DNA of 64,000 nucleotides, taken from the NCBI GenBank assembly GCA_036435485.1, contig CM071596.1, positions 138,595,001 to 138,659,000 on the forward strand, written 5' to 3'. The notes under the pieces were generated by a model. That model saw only the letters and a program-made list of their open reading frames with translations, was not told the DNA's origin and ran no database searches. The translations under genes and the position numbers were made by a program. Position 1 is the first letter of the stretch. Each line of letters starts with the position of its first letter. Below are positions 12,637 to 24,056 of the stretch, one piece after another. Source of the DNA: Saposhnikovia divaricata. Taxonomy: Eukaryota; Streptophyta; Magnoliopsida; Apiales; Apiaceae.

Positions 12637-13704
12637 ATTTGTAAGTCACTAACCTATTTTCTACACAAACAAGCAAAAACAGAACACGAATTATCGAAAC
12701 AGAACAGATCGAGCATAAATATAACATCAGGGCTAAACAAAATAGAGAAAAATTCAAGCATATTTGTAAGTCACTAACCTATTTTCTACACAGAGAAGCA
12801 AAAACAGAATAAAAATAAAGGATATAAGATTTGCATTAAGAGGGCATGTACAAAATTTAATTAATAGAAGAATGAACACTATAAACATAACTATTTTACT
12901 GAGAAGCAAAATGGACAAGTCCCAATTACAAATTTCTTTACAAAAAAAGAAAAATTAGCAAAGAACATACATAAGAACACAATAAACACTTTAAGAACAA
13001 AGATATACCCAATTACAAGATAAAACCTCTAAACAAAGATAAATACCCAATTACATAATTCGAATCAACATAAGATACATTAAAACCCTAATTAAGAACA
13101 CAAAAACAGATTAATTAAAGAAGAATAACGAAGATGTGAGTCTTAATCTTCGATTTATAACTAAACAAAGAACAAGGAGGAACATTCGAGCTTTAATCTT
13201 TAGAGCCTGCATGCTCGATTTGTAATATTTGAGGGAAGAGGATCGATGGTTTACCTTTCTAGAGCCTTAATCTTCTTCGAGCTTGAGTATTCGAGCTTGA
13301 GATTCTCTCTTCGAGCTTGAGTATTCGAGCTTGAGATCTGGGTTTGGTTGTGTCTGTGTTAGTGTCTGTGTTGAGTGAGTCTGTGTAGTGTATGTGTGTT
13401 ATGTTTCCCCCTTTTTTTTTTGTTAAGTTTGGAAGCCCGGTAAAAAAATTAAGGAAATCCCGCTCACAATGTTTGGACACAGCCTGCCAATTTTTTGGGC
13501 CAAAAGTCAAATGTATTGCAACAATTTAAGAAATCCATTGCAATAGACACAATGTTTTTAACTCTCTTGAATTTTTTCAATGCTATTGCAATGTTTTTCA
13601 ACGCCGTTGCAATTTGTGTTATTTGGTTTCTCAATAGCAACGTTTTTCGACAAACCTTCAAAAATATGGTTGCAATAGCCATTTTATGGTATCACTAGTG
13701 TAGT
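12637..13704 (-). promoter_or_regulatory. CACTA 5' leader and subterminal repeat region
   Basis: About 1.07 kb between the transposase start and the element end. Near the gene a 48-bp segment (CATATTTGTAAGTCACTAACC...) is duplicated at about 12,634 and 12,761. At 13,260-13,340 short units of TTCGAGCTTGAG are repeated, followed by a GT-rich stretch (13,345-13,410). From 13,510 to 13,690 the motif TTGCAAT or its complement (ATTGCAA), and related GCAACG, occur many times in both orientations, as expected for subterminal binding sites of a CACTA accessory protein. The binding role is inference. Confidence 0.6.
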
Positions 13705-13705
13705 G
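13674..13705 (-). repeat. CACTA terminal inverted repeat (5' end)
   Basis: On the minus strand the element begins CACTACACTAGTGATACC at 13,705. The partner repeat is outside the window, so its full length cannot be set. The flanking Copia-1 sequence ends GGAATCTAT, and the candidate target duplication is TAT on this strand. Confidence 0.8.
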
Positions 13706-14397
13706 ATAGATTCCTTCTATTTCCCTGCACACATTCCAAGAACAAATCAAGTTGATTTTGGTACCCAAGCTTCCTTGGGTCCTTTCTTGTTAGCCTTTGA
13801 CTTTGCACTCTTAGCATTCTTCAACTTAGGTGTAGATGCTTGAGTGATGGGGTTTGACAAATGCTCATTTGCATGAATATTTGATGCATGCATTTGTGGA
13901 AAATTGGCATACATATTATTCATGCTAGTAATGCTCCATGACATTTGAGGCACATTCACAGATTGAAAATAAGGATTAGACACATATGGCATGTTCACAT
14001 ATGGATTTGAAAAACTAACATTTTGATACAAACCAGGCATACAAGGTATTGTTTGAGGTACATGAACAGGAGCCTTGTTGACAATCTTGCATTTAGAAGA
14101 TAGGTGATTGACACTATTACAATTACTACAAATTTTCCTAGGAGCAAACTTGTCAGGAGAATAATTGTTTTTCTTGTTGATGCCTATTTTACCATTTCTG
14201 TTCTTTTTCTTTTTACCCTCAATTTCTACCTTTTCATTATCTGATTTACCAACAACCTTTCTGTTATGTAAATCACCTGCCTTAGCCTTCCCACTAGATT
14301 GGGTTTTGCTACTCTCACCACTAACAAAGTTCTTGTTGACTGGACCATACTTGATATCCAGTTTCTTGAGTTCCTTCTTACTAACAAACTTTTTGTT

Positions 14398-14462
14398 AGT
14401 CGACGGATACCTCTCATCCGTTGATGGTTCATCTGTCAACGGATGATCACTATCCGTTGATT
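14398..14462 (-). repeat. ATCCGTTGA motif cluster inside Copia-1 gag
   Basis: Four copies of the motif TCAACGGAT or its complement (one with a base change) lie within 60 bp of coding sequence, producing the acidic Ser/Thr-rich segment ESTDSDHPLTDEPSTDE. The same motif is iterated in the LTR of this element at 21,391-21,756. Confidence 0.8.
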
Positions 14463-16085
14463 CACAAATAGTCTCTAGATCCTCAAAGCCAGGTTCTAGC
14501 TCCTTTTTCTTTTGAGTCCAGGTATCCTTCACAAACGATTCTATTCCCTAGACTTCTATTATGTTTTTAGAAATATTCCTACAACTTTGAAATTTAGCAA
14601 TTATCCCTTGTTCTTTTTCAAGCTGGTCTTTTAAAATCAGTTCTCTTTTTAACACAGCTTCAAGTTCACTTTTAGCATTATTGCAATCAACTCTCATTTT
14701 CTCAAATTCTAGAAATTGAGCTTCTAGAGCAGCATTTCTATCACTTAAAAACAGATTAGACTCTTTAATCCTATTGTTCTCTTTAGTAAGTGATTTAAGA
14801 GTAACACTTAAGTGATATAGTTCAGTAGACATTTCATCTATAACACTATTGCATTCCTCTTTGGTGAGCTCAGAGAGATTAGTAGAAAATACCTGATTAC
14901 TAGCTGAACTTGCTTCCTGCTCTCCAGAATCAGCCATCAATGCAAGGTTGACAAACTCAACATCATCATCAGAATGATTGTCATCAGCAGCCCAGTCATA
15001 CTCTTGGGTCAAGAATGCCTTTCCTTTCTGCCTGAGAAGATCAAAATATTTCTTCTTGTAGTCAACAGTCTCAGTTGACTTTCCCTTGTTCTCAGATCTA
15101 GGTTTCCTGCATTCACATATCATGTGACCAGCAATTCCAAAATTGTAGCATTTAATTTTGGATTTATCCACATAGTTGCTTGTGGAAAAATCCTTGTTAA
15201 ATGGCTTGGCCACCCCAGAGTTTCTCTTGAATTTCAGCTTAGAGAATCTCGTAGACAGAAAAGCTAAGTGCTCATCTATCTCATCCAATTCATCATGCTG
15301 AAGGACATTCAATTCCTCAGACACCTTTTCCTTGCTCCTGCTTGATTCTGCTCTAGCTTTACAAACCTCCCTGTTTGGTGTAGAACTAGCAGCTACTGTC
15401 CTTTCCTCCTTCTGCTCCAAGTTGGCAACAAGTGCAACTGACCCACTTTTCTTTTGAGACTTCTCAATCTCTTCATCCTGCTCCATTTCCAGCTCATATG
15501 TCTTTAAAGTTCCATAGAGCCTTTCAAGAGTAAATGTCTTGTACTCTTGAGTGTTTCTTAGAGAAATAGTCATTGGCTTCTATTCCTTGGGCAATGATCT
15601 CAGAAATGTGAGATTAGAATCTTTAACTTGATAGATTCTTCCATACAGTTTCAAACCATTTAGTAGCTTTTGAAATCTACTAAATGTATCATTCAATGTT
15701 TCTCCACTCTTAAAGTGGAAATGTTCATACTGTTGGATTAGTAGTTGCATCTTGTTTTCCCTCACCTGTTCTGTTCCTTCACAAAGGGTTTGAACAGTGT
15801 CTCATACTTCCTTGGAGGTAGTACAGTTAATAATATTGTCAACCATGTCTGTTTCTAGACCATTGAACATTATATTCATGGTCTTTTTGACTTTGTGGAC
15901 TTCTGCAATATCTTCAAGACTCCATTCAGAAACAGGTTTGGGAATGAGAGTGTCAGGCACATCTTCAGCCAAGCCAACTCTTGTTGCAGTCTTCATTGGA
16001 ACGTGAGGACCCTTGTCAATGCAATCCACAAAACCCTCATCAATAGACAAGAGATGTAGACGCATTTTTACTTTCCAGTGAAAGT

Positions 16086-19000
16086 AATTCTGTAACACCC
16101 CCAGATCCGGGGTCAGGGATCTGGTGGTTACTGTCTTACATCCATTCATAATACTTGACTTGAGTCCACAATAAATAAATCACATGCTGTGACCCCACAA
16201 TAATTTCCACTCACACACACAACAGTTATAGTCCCAGAGATGAAATTGAAATAAGTCTTACATTAAAGGGTTACGAATAAAAGTTATTACAATCCCAAAA
16301 GGATAACATCATAAGTTTAAAAGTTTTGCCGTTAATTACATTAATTATACATATAGTTAAACAGGAAACAAAAGCTGTCTAACTATGCTACCTCAGCAAT
16401 GGCGGCTAGCATCTCAGCGGGTAGTCCGGTGGGTCGGGTAACCTGCTTCCGCCGAGTGCGCCTGACGCGAGCCATCTGTCCTAGCTGTTGTTGTGACATA
16501 ATATGAACAAGGCAAGGGTGAGCGAAAGCCCACCAACAATAATATGACTGAACAGTAATACATATATACAGCAGTTCAAAATATCCTTTGAAATCATATG
16601 CCATGCCTTAATGAAGTTATTGCCAGTATAATATAAAGGATGAAGTTACTAGGTAACTCAAATTAATTGTTTATAGAAATATCTGCTACATCAAAAGTAA
16701 GCGAGATATTCTCATTGTTAGTAAAGAGAGGAACTTGCATGAAAAGATTGCAATTCCAGTTATGAACACTTTTCCAGCTCTGCCAACAGTAATCATGTTG
16801 CAGGAAATAAATAAGTTTGGATGATGAACCAAGGATGGAGTATTCACCGCGCCCGCTGTTCCAATCTTGATGATCAGTTGAGATCGTACAGCTCAATTTA
16901 GATTTACTTTCGGTAGAAGGAAGAACTGACGGCTTTACTTGTCTACCGCCTTACTAGCTCTCCCCGGCCAACGGTTGGGCCAAAGGGGATGGACCGGCGC
17001 TACTCGACCTCTTACACGACTCCTAGTTCAAATAGAATTTATCATTCTGAATGTAACGTTCGTCCCCCTTTCCCCAAGTATAATACTTGTTGATAAGACT
17101 CCACAAAGTAGTCGTATCTAGTTGGAAAGGAAAATTTACCAATAACTCCCAAGCTATTACTTGGTAACGGATATCAACTTGTTCCAACATCTTACCCCTC
17201 GAAAGATGAGAAGGTAAACAACGACTTAATAAGTCAATAGCACCCGAGTTGCGAGTGAAGAGAATACTTTATGACCGGGAAGTCGACAAGATAAATAACA
17301 TTTTCCAAGTAAGGTTCCCTTATTTTTTTTAGGGAGATAGACTCAAGAAGAATTATGTCTGAGAACCTTTCTTGATATAAGATTAATAATAATATGACTC
17401 CGAGATATTTTCTGTAATAATCGAAGAAGATAAACCTTATCGAGGTTATTCTAAGTATGGAATAAATATTCAGAGAATATTTATTGAATTAAAATATTTT
17501 ACAGAATATTTAGGAATATGAAAGAATATATTTAATCAGAGTATTTCTCAAATAATCCTTGAAGAAATATCGAGAAAATATTTATTGCATATTTAAATAT
17601 TCAAATGAATATTCAAAATAATATTCATTAATTAATAAGACCTGAAAGGAATATTTAAAATATTGAAAATAATATTCGATGATTAAATAGAACCCTGGAT
17701 GAATATTCAAAATAATATTCATAATTAATTAGGAATTTAAATGAATATTGAAAAAGTAATATTCATTTAATGAATAATATTCTAAATGAATATCAAGTAA
17801 TATTCATTTAGTAATCCAAGCTTTAAAGGAATATTCGAGATAAGACTCGATAAATAAATCAAGCTTCAGATAAACATTAAAATAATATTCGTCAGGTAAT
17901 TACTATCTTAACTGAATACTCAAAAGTAATATTCATTTAATGAATAATATTCTAAATGAATATCCAAATAATATTCATTTAGTAGTCCAACCTTTAGAAG
18001 AATATTCGAAATAATAATCGATAAATAATTCGACTCTGAATGAATATTAAAAATATTATTCGTCGAATAGTTACGTTCAAATAATTATTTGAAGTAAGGA
18101 TCGTTAAATAAATAATCTCGAACGAATATTCAAATAATATTCGTCGCCCGAATAATGGAAAATATTTACTTAAATATTTTCCTCCGAGGTAATCTCGATA
18201 TATCAAGAAATATTGACTCCCGGTCTATATTTGATGAATAAGATGTATACGCCCTTCTATGAGGGTCTTACAATAACCGGCTTATAATTGATACGTTAGC
18301 TATCTAATTTATAAGCCAATAAACAATCAGGGAACAAGCATAACGATATAACTGGAAAGTAGGCATGCATGCTATGGCATATGTATAACGGAAAACATAT
18401 ATATATGCAATCACAACAACAGCCTAAAAGAAGGGAATTGAAGCTTGCCTGGTAGTCGAGTACGGTAAGGGGTAGTGGTAGCGGGTCCCGGTTCAGCTTG
18501 GTGATCTATAAATAGCCAAGGCATTCGGGATTAATCACTTAACATCTTAAAAGTTAAGTTATACTTAAATCGAAACACGTTCTCGAGTTATCTCGTTATA
18601 TCCCTTTTAGTGGATTCCTTTTTATCACTGATCCGACCCGACATTCTTTCGTTAATACGACATGTCACTGTACTTATACTTGGGACATACTTAAGTCATA
18701 CGAGTTCTAAGGTCGATCGTTACGAACCAATATTATACTCCGAGTTTTATCGCCCGATTTCTAAGTGTTTTACCAAAGTTATAAAAGAGTCGTCTTTTAG
18801 GGTTTCGTTCGCGTTTATCCTCGACTCGAACATTTTTAATAAATCGAAAAATGATCCTTTTGACATACGGTTTTCTTTCACACCTTCCTTTTTACCTATA
18901 GTATTTATTTACCAAGATTCGCCATGACGTTACATAGTTTACGAGGGTTCAATTTCAGTTACGAACTTTCATTTACGGATTCGAACTACTTTTAGTAATT

Positions 19001-20680
19001 TGGTCATAAATCCTAAACCGTAAGTTTGTTTCACGTGATCTTTATATCAAAACGAAGCTTAGAACATTACCTATCCTATCATGGTAGATAAAATCTCTGG
19101 ACAGTAGGGTTTTCACATGGAAAATGGCATACAAAACATGGTATTGTAAAATCGGACATTATAACGGCTGTAATACGAACGTTCCAAAAATCACAATCAA
19201 CAACCCAAGCCACACCGGGCATCTAAACAACTTATACACATAATAAGCATCTCACAAGTCCAGAGGCTACTGATCTTAGCATCAAAACCATCATGCATCT
19301 TAAATAATATAACTAATTACATAATCATGCTTATAGTTATCACTAATATCATACCAAGCTAAATCCATCAAGAACATGCTTAAAACTCAAAGTAGATCTT
19401 GGGTTTTCAAGTTTTATACCTTCCTTGTAGTATGTACTAGCCTCACAAAGCTTGGTATTGCCCTTGGATAGCTTTAACTTAACTAGGATCAACCATGAAA
19501 ACAAGAAAAACAAAGATTAGTTCTTGAAAACACTATTCATCATCACCTTTGATGATTTATTTGAAAATGAAAGGAAGTGAATTTGAGGCTGAAATTTCTA
19601 GGGGATCTAAGCTATGATATGTAGTACTTACCCTAAAAATTAGAAGATCAAAAAATGGTGGGAACCTCCTCTTCTAGCTCCTTGGCCGAGAGTTGTCTTT
19701 CAAGGAAGAAATGGAGAGTTTTTGCTTTGGTTTCTTTCTTTGCTTGGTGGAAATGAATTATTAGATGTTGCCTTAAGATAATATCTATTCTAAAGTGATT
19801 ACATCATACTCCACTAGCCTAATCTTGGTGCTTCATCTTATGACAAGTGTAGGTTCCTTATTAAGCACATCCTTTTTGCAAAAATGCATTTACACCACTT
19901 AGCTTGTAGTTGACTTACATGTGACATACTTTGGTTTCTATTACTCCATCCACTTGCACATACATGTATCTTGCTTTCTCAGCTTGATTCTGTGTCCGGT
20001 TATTACCCGTTTCGATTGATCGTTCGTAGGAATATTTCACGGATTTCTATTTAGGGTTTACCGGGAATCTTTCTAATATTAATACTATCATTCTCCATCT
20101 TTCTTTCTAACATTCCAATTATATTCCTTAAATCCATTCGTTAAATACTTAAGGCTATCAGTGTCCAGGGAACTCTCGGAGAAAATAAAAGTGTGGTTTC
20201 TCAGAATCCGACAGCTTTTACATACAATTATTTTCCCCCTGGATCACTAATACGAACTCGGAAATCCGTTCCGAATACTTCTATATAGTGTCGTCTCATA
20301 TTATTCTATACTCCCACCAAAACACTATTCATTCTTTATTCTTTACTTATTCTCTTAGGGTTGTACAATTGTTCGTATTCTCTTTCGATCGTTCCTTAAC
20401 CTTTTTACGGAACTACTGGATTAATCGTTATCGATCTGGATGACATGAGAATATTCTCCTGCTTGAAATTGCCATATCTTATTCCCTTAGAAGATAGATT
20501 ATTCTTACCTATATTGTCACCCTTTAGCATTCTTCAAGACATAGAAATAATAAAGTCGAATTCCATTCATTCTTTCCAAATATCAATTATTACATTGTAG
20601 CCGTAACCACTATTCATTCTTACATCATTAAATACATAAAAGTTTTAATTCCACCCAAAATCTGGGTTCTTACAAATTCT
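16086..20680 (-). mobile_element. Solo chromovirus LTR (family 1) with target duplication
   Basis: A 4,585-bp LTR (16,091-20,675) with TG...CA ends, flanked on both sides by the 5-bp duplication AATTC (16,086-16,090 and 20,676-20,680). There is no primer site or internal sequence, so it is a solo LTR left by recombination between the two LTRs of a complete insertion. Similarity to LTR D is high along most of its length, including the palindrome block (about 17,460-18,190) and a GATGATCAGTTG variant at 16,869. It interrupts the gag of Copia-1. No gene is seen within it. Confidence 0.93.
17460..18190. repeat. Iterated AATATTCAT palindromes in the solo LTR
   Basis: The same hairpin-forming block as in LTR D: TGAATATT and AATATTCA pairs in irregular units of a few tens of bases, with small deletions and substitutions relative to D. 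Confidence 0.8.
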
Positions 20681-20771
20681 CTCTATCAAGAACTGGAATC
20701 TTTACTCCATAATCCTTCTTAGACATGTTGGAAGTGTGTTGATCTTTATACTTCAAATATGTTAGAAGCTT

Positions 20772-20783
20772 GCTCTGATACCA
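20772..20783 (-). other. Primer binding site of Copia-1 (tRNA-Met)
   Basis: The minus strand reads TGGTATCAGAGC two bases inside the LTR end at 20,786. It fixes the orientation and the inner edge of the LTR. Confidence 0.92.
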
Positions 20784-20785
20784 AT

Positions 20786-21823
20786 TGTTATTCCCAGATT
20801 ACACACTTGTATAATTGTAGAAGGGGGGTTGAATACAATTCTTGATATTTATAAATTTCTGATAAGAACTCCAGAAATCTATACTTAGATAATTGCTGTA
20901 AAAAGATTAATGCACAAACACATAAAAATCAGGTGGTTAAATGCACCACCTGAAGCTTTTATTCGAAGAAAACTCTGTGATACAAAAGTACACAGCTTCT
21001 GTTTTACAACTTTTTGCTTTCTAAGGATATTCAATAAAAACCCTGAGCAAATGTATCTGTTTTCTTGGCTTCTAAAGAGTTGCTGCATTTGGTTATAAAT
21101 CCCAATTTTACAAGTACTAATGGAATAAGATAATATTAATCTAATTCAAGTTGACTTGCTACTACAATCCAAATACACATGTAGCCGAAAGGTTGTCCTT
21201 GTGAACAGACATGTCTCCTGCACCTTTCTTGTATTCATAGTGTAAACGGAATGCTTCTTTCTTCTGTGTTTCCAAAGTATGGCTGCCATACTGCTTTTTG
21301 TATCTACTATCAACCCATGTGATCTGTCAGTCAAACCTGTCCTTATCAACTGCTAATCCTCAGCTTAGCATAGAAGTAAGTGTCAATGATTATCCGTTGA
21401 TATTGTACACTGACATCCGTTGATGATATATTGAGCTGTATCCGTTGATATTGAGATTTGAGCTGCATCCGTTGATAGAGTGGATTTGAGTTGTATCCAT
21501 TGATAGAGTGGATTTGAGTTGTATCCGTTGATAGAGTTCTGTCTTCATCCGTTGATACACTTTCACTTAGACAGAATTACATAGCATAGCTTATTTACAA
21601 TTGGCTACCCTATTCTGCCTATCCATTTATGGTCAACATGACTGTGGATAAAAACACTATCAATTGATAACATAGAGATACTGCAGTATGCTACAAAACC
21701 TCATCCGTTGATGAGCTACCTGTCAACGGATAGAGTTATAAATCCTCATCCGTTGACAGCTACAAAACATTATACAACTTGATTGATTGTGAAGTTATCA
21801 TCAAGTACAACATATTCCTAACA
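20786..21823 (-). mobile_element. 5' LTR of Copia-1
   Basis: A 1,038-bp LTR. On the minus strand it begins TGTTAGGAATATG and ends CTGGGAATAACA just before the primer site. The right edge at 21,823 is followed by GATAGATTATTC. That sequence continues a family 1 LTR tail (compare GAAGATAGATTATTC at about 20,488), so the element inserted there, probably at GATAG. It contains an array of ATCCGTTGA motifs. Confidence 0.88.
21391..21756. repeat. ATCCGTTGA motif array in the Copia-1 LTR
   Basis: About ten copies of ATCCGTTGA (one ATCCATTGA, one in inverse orientation as TCAACGGAT) lie at 21,392, 21,414, 21,440, 21,466, 21,495, 21,522, 21,546, 21,702, 21,723 and 21,747. Several sit in a 28-bp unit with TAGAGTGGATTTGAGTTGT. 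The position in the LTR fits a promoter or enhancer repeat, which is inference. Confidence 0.85.
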
Positions 21824-21987
21824 GATAGATTATTCTAATCTAAGTTAGCAACCTATTGCATTCTTCATGGCATATAAACATTGGAACCCATATCCATTGA
21901 ATATTCATTCATCGGAACCATTGTTACACTTATATTCCATTACATAATAAAAGTTTTAATTACTCCCAAAAAATCTGGGTTCTTACA
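21824..21987 (-). mobile_element. Tail of the 3' LTR of chromovirus A
   Basis: The last 164 bp of a family 1 LTR, ending AATCTGGGTTCTTACA and matching 20,488-20,675 and 28,480-28,664. The remainder of this LTR was separated by insertion of Copia-1. The purine-rich tract next to it on the minus strand identifies it as the 3' LTR of a minus-strand element. Confidence 0.85.
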
Positions 21988-22002
21988 GCTTATCCCCTCC
22001 TT
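21988..22002 (-). other. Polypurine tract of chromovirus A
   Basis: The minus strand reads AAGGAGGGGATAAGC directly before the LTR. This is the expected site for priming plus-strand synthesis. The corresponding place in element BC (38,376-38,388) reads AAGGAGCGGAGGC. Confidence 0.8.
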
Positions 22003-22405
22003 AAAAGGATTCCATCCCGGAATCAGGTAGAAAACAAAGGGTCGCTTGTCTGTCATTTCCCTTTTCAGTTTCCCGGTAAATTCCTAATAGTCCCAATTCT
22101 CTTACAGCACATCTCACCAGTGCTACAATACTCCCTTCATCCTTTATCATCAACTTGCTACTTTTCGTATAACACACTATCCGGGTTATGCCATTACCCC
22201 ATCATATTCAATTACCCTTATTGGTATCTTCAGTGACTTTGGTATCGCTATCGCGCTACGAATTCGGAGAGAACCTCACTCGCACTATGCATTTCCTGAT
22301 CGCTTTAATCTTCGCAATCTCGATCAATATATAGAAGTAGAAGAATTTATTGAGAGATCGCTATGATCAACGGACATTTTTTATATTGCATATTTAGTAC
22401 AGAAG
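22003..22405 (-). mobile_element. Chromovirus A, 3' end of the internal region
   Basis: Degenerate sequence just inside the 3' LTR. The first part (AAGGATTCC-TCCCGGAATCAGGT) matches the end of the pol region of BC at 38,390-38,415. No open frame of use remains. It is cut at 22,405 by the insertion of the Athila-like element and resumes after 32,966. Confidence 0.7.
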
Positions 22406-22410
22406 GTGGC

Positions 22411-24056
22411 TGATGTGCTAAAAATAAACATTTAATATCGCAAGCACACGATCATCGTTTTAATATTTAAGATTCGTTCCGCAGAGACTTATTATTTTCG
22501 CAATCCTTAACTCTTAATTTAGGAGAACTAGACAATTTATTTTTTGAGTTGATTTTGTTAATCCTACAGTGAAGATAAAAGAACAAGGGAACTTAATTTA
22601 CATATTTCACTAATTTAAACGAGACAATAACATTTTATATTACAAGGTTATGTTAACAAAGTCAAAGCAAGTCAATACAGTGGCAATATTAAAGAATAAC
22701 CCAACAAAGAAATGGGCCAGCAAAATTGTGAAAACTGGGCCATCTACTGTTTTGGACCATAAATTAAACTAATGGACAAGATAAAAGGAAACCAAATAAA
22801 ACAAGAATAAAAAGTGGATATGGGCTAAAAAGGACATGGGCTGGACACTAAAACAGAGTAAGCAAATTAAATTTACAAATTAACTTTGTAACTAGCACTA
22901 ACAAACCAACAATTTAATTAACAATAATTATCATTACTAAACAATAATGACAAGTTTAATTCTGAAATTAATAATACGCAAGAGTTGACTGTAAAACAAA
23001 TTAACTTATGGCAGGAACACATATAAGAAATAGGCCAGCAGTGACAAAAAAGTAAATTACAATCTAATTATTAATCTATCACTAAAATAAAATGTAAAAA
23101 TAAACATTTAATAATCAAGAAACAGAAACATGATTTAACAATAAAAATAATTGAGAAGGAGCAAATTACAAAAGCAAAAGAAATCATGTGAAATGTAAAA
23201 CAAGGAATTTAACAAAAATCAATTTTTTAGAGAAGTGCAACAGCTAAATGGTTGAAAAACAAAATTTAATCCAAAAGTAAAGAAAAAGATGAATGATTAA
23301 AGGTAAGCTTGACATAAAGCCAGAATTAAAATTAAAGCATTAAAAGTAAGTGTAAGAGTTCCTTTCAACCCCAAGTGGTTAGCATTTCGCTACTTTGTCC
23401 ACTCATTGGATTTACAAAAATAGCGAAAACAAAGTAACATAAACGAAAGAGTAAGACAAGAAAAATTAAGAGGGGATAAAAAGTTGCATTAATAAAATGA
23501 AAGTGTTTACAAGATGGAGGCTACAAAATTTAGGGTAACTAAATTATAACTAAGATGTGACTGCAGAGAAAACAAGAATCGGCAAAACAGAAGTAAAGTA
23601 AAATGAACTGAGCATATGGAAGGAAAGAGAAAAAGTAACACAAAGATATTACTTCCTAATTGTGTGTGTCCCGTGTCTTGAAATGAAAGGGCCTTTTATA
23701 GCACTTGTGTGTTATCTTGTTTTCATATGAAAACAAGAATTCAAATATGCAGCTTTCAACATTCAAGATTCCCCGCATGCAACTTTTGAAATATATGGCC
23801 TGGCGGCTGAAAAGACAAATGAAGGTTTTGGGATGTGTTTGAATTATTCCAATTTGCTCCAAGCTCATAATCTTTTTTCCTTCTTCTTTTATTCTAGTAA
23901 TTTATCTTCATCTTTTCTCTTTCTTTGCACTTTATTTCTTTATTTTTCCATTTCTTTATTTTTCAAGAATTTCCTGAAATGCAACAAAATAATCTAGTAA
24001 TGTACGAGTTCAAGCAATAAATAGGTAATAAAAATATGCAAAAATATGCACTTATC
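22411..24056 (-). mobile_element. 3' LTR of the Athila-like element
   Basis: A 1,646-bp LTR whose last 815 bp (23,243-24,056) are nearly identical to 32,147-32,960. It starts TGATGTGCTAAAAATAAAC next to the target duplication. It ends CACTTATC at 24,056, one base short of the intact end CACTTATCA, where chromovirus sequence takes over. A run with TCGCAAGCACACGATC near its start is typical of this LTR type. It is AT-rich and I see no gene. Confidence 0.85.

Larger units (their letters stand above)
7339..13705 (-). mobile_element. CACTA (En/Spm-type) DNA transposon, 5' part
   Basis: A DNA transposon read on the minus strand. Its 5' terminus at 13,705 reads CACTACACTAGTGATACC, the expected CACTA end. 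It abuts Copia-1 sequence, with ATA at 13,706-13,708 as the candidate 3-bp target duplication. Inside are a TNP2-type transposase gene (9,288-12,636) and a second gene with a PB1-like domain (7,339-8,991). The element is cut at 7,338 by the LTR of chromovirus D, so its 3' terminus must lie left of the window. It inserted into the pol region of Copia-1, just upstream of where the aspartic protease should begin. Confidence 0.88.
13747..20726 (-). pseudogene. Copia-1 gag, split by a solo LTR and three stops
   Basis: Gag of Copia-1. The start codon is at 20,724-20,726 (MSKKDYGVKIPVLDREN), and the frame is broken after about 17 codons by the solo LTR; it resumes at 16,090 with YFHWKVKMRLHLLSIDEG. 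Pieces follow at 15,802-16,090, 15,580-15,801, 14,548-15,573 and 13,747-14,532. The three stops between them stand where tryptophan codons are expected (TGG to TGA or TAG). The first zinc knuckle has lost its second cysteine (CYNFGIAGHMICEC, near 15,130). The second is intact (CSNCNSVNHLSSKC, near 14,110). Between them lies a long coiled-coil stretch (about 14,560-14,880). Gag would form the virus-like particle; this copy cannot be translated whole. Confidence 0.85.
13706..21823 (-). mobile_element. Copia-1: Sirevirus-type Ty1/Copia retrotransposon, 5' part
   Basis: A minus-strand Ty1/Copia element with its 5' LTR at 20,786-21,823, a tRNA-Met primer site and a long gag. The gag has two zinc-knuckle positions and a central coiled coil, the layout typical of Sireviruses. 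It is interrupted twice: by a solo chromovirus LTR inside gag (16,091-20,675) and by the CACTA element at the start of pol (13,705). The remainder of pol and the 3' LTR must lie beyond the left edge. Its right end sits in the 3' LTR of chromovirus A. Confidence 0.88.

Noticed and set aside
21360..21760. Regularly spaced repeats suggesting a CRISPR-like array
   Set aside because: Spacing is irregular, units are only 9-10 bp, and the array lies inside a retrotransposon LTR of a plant.
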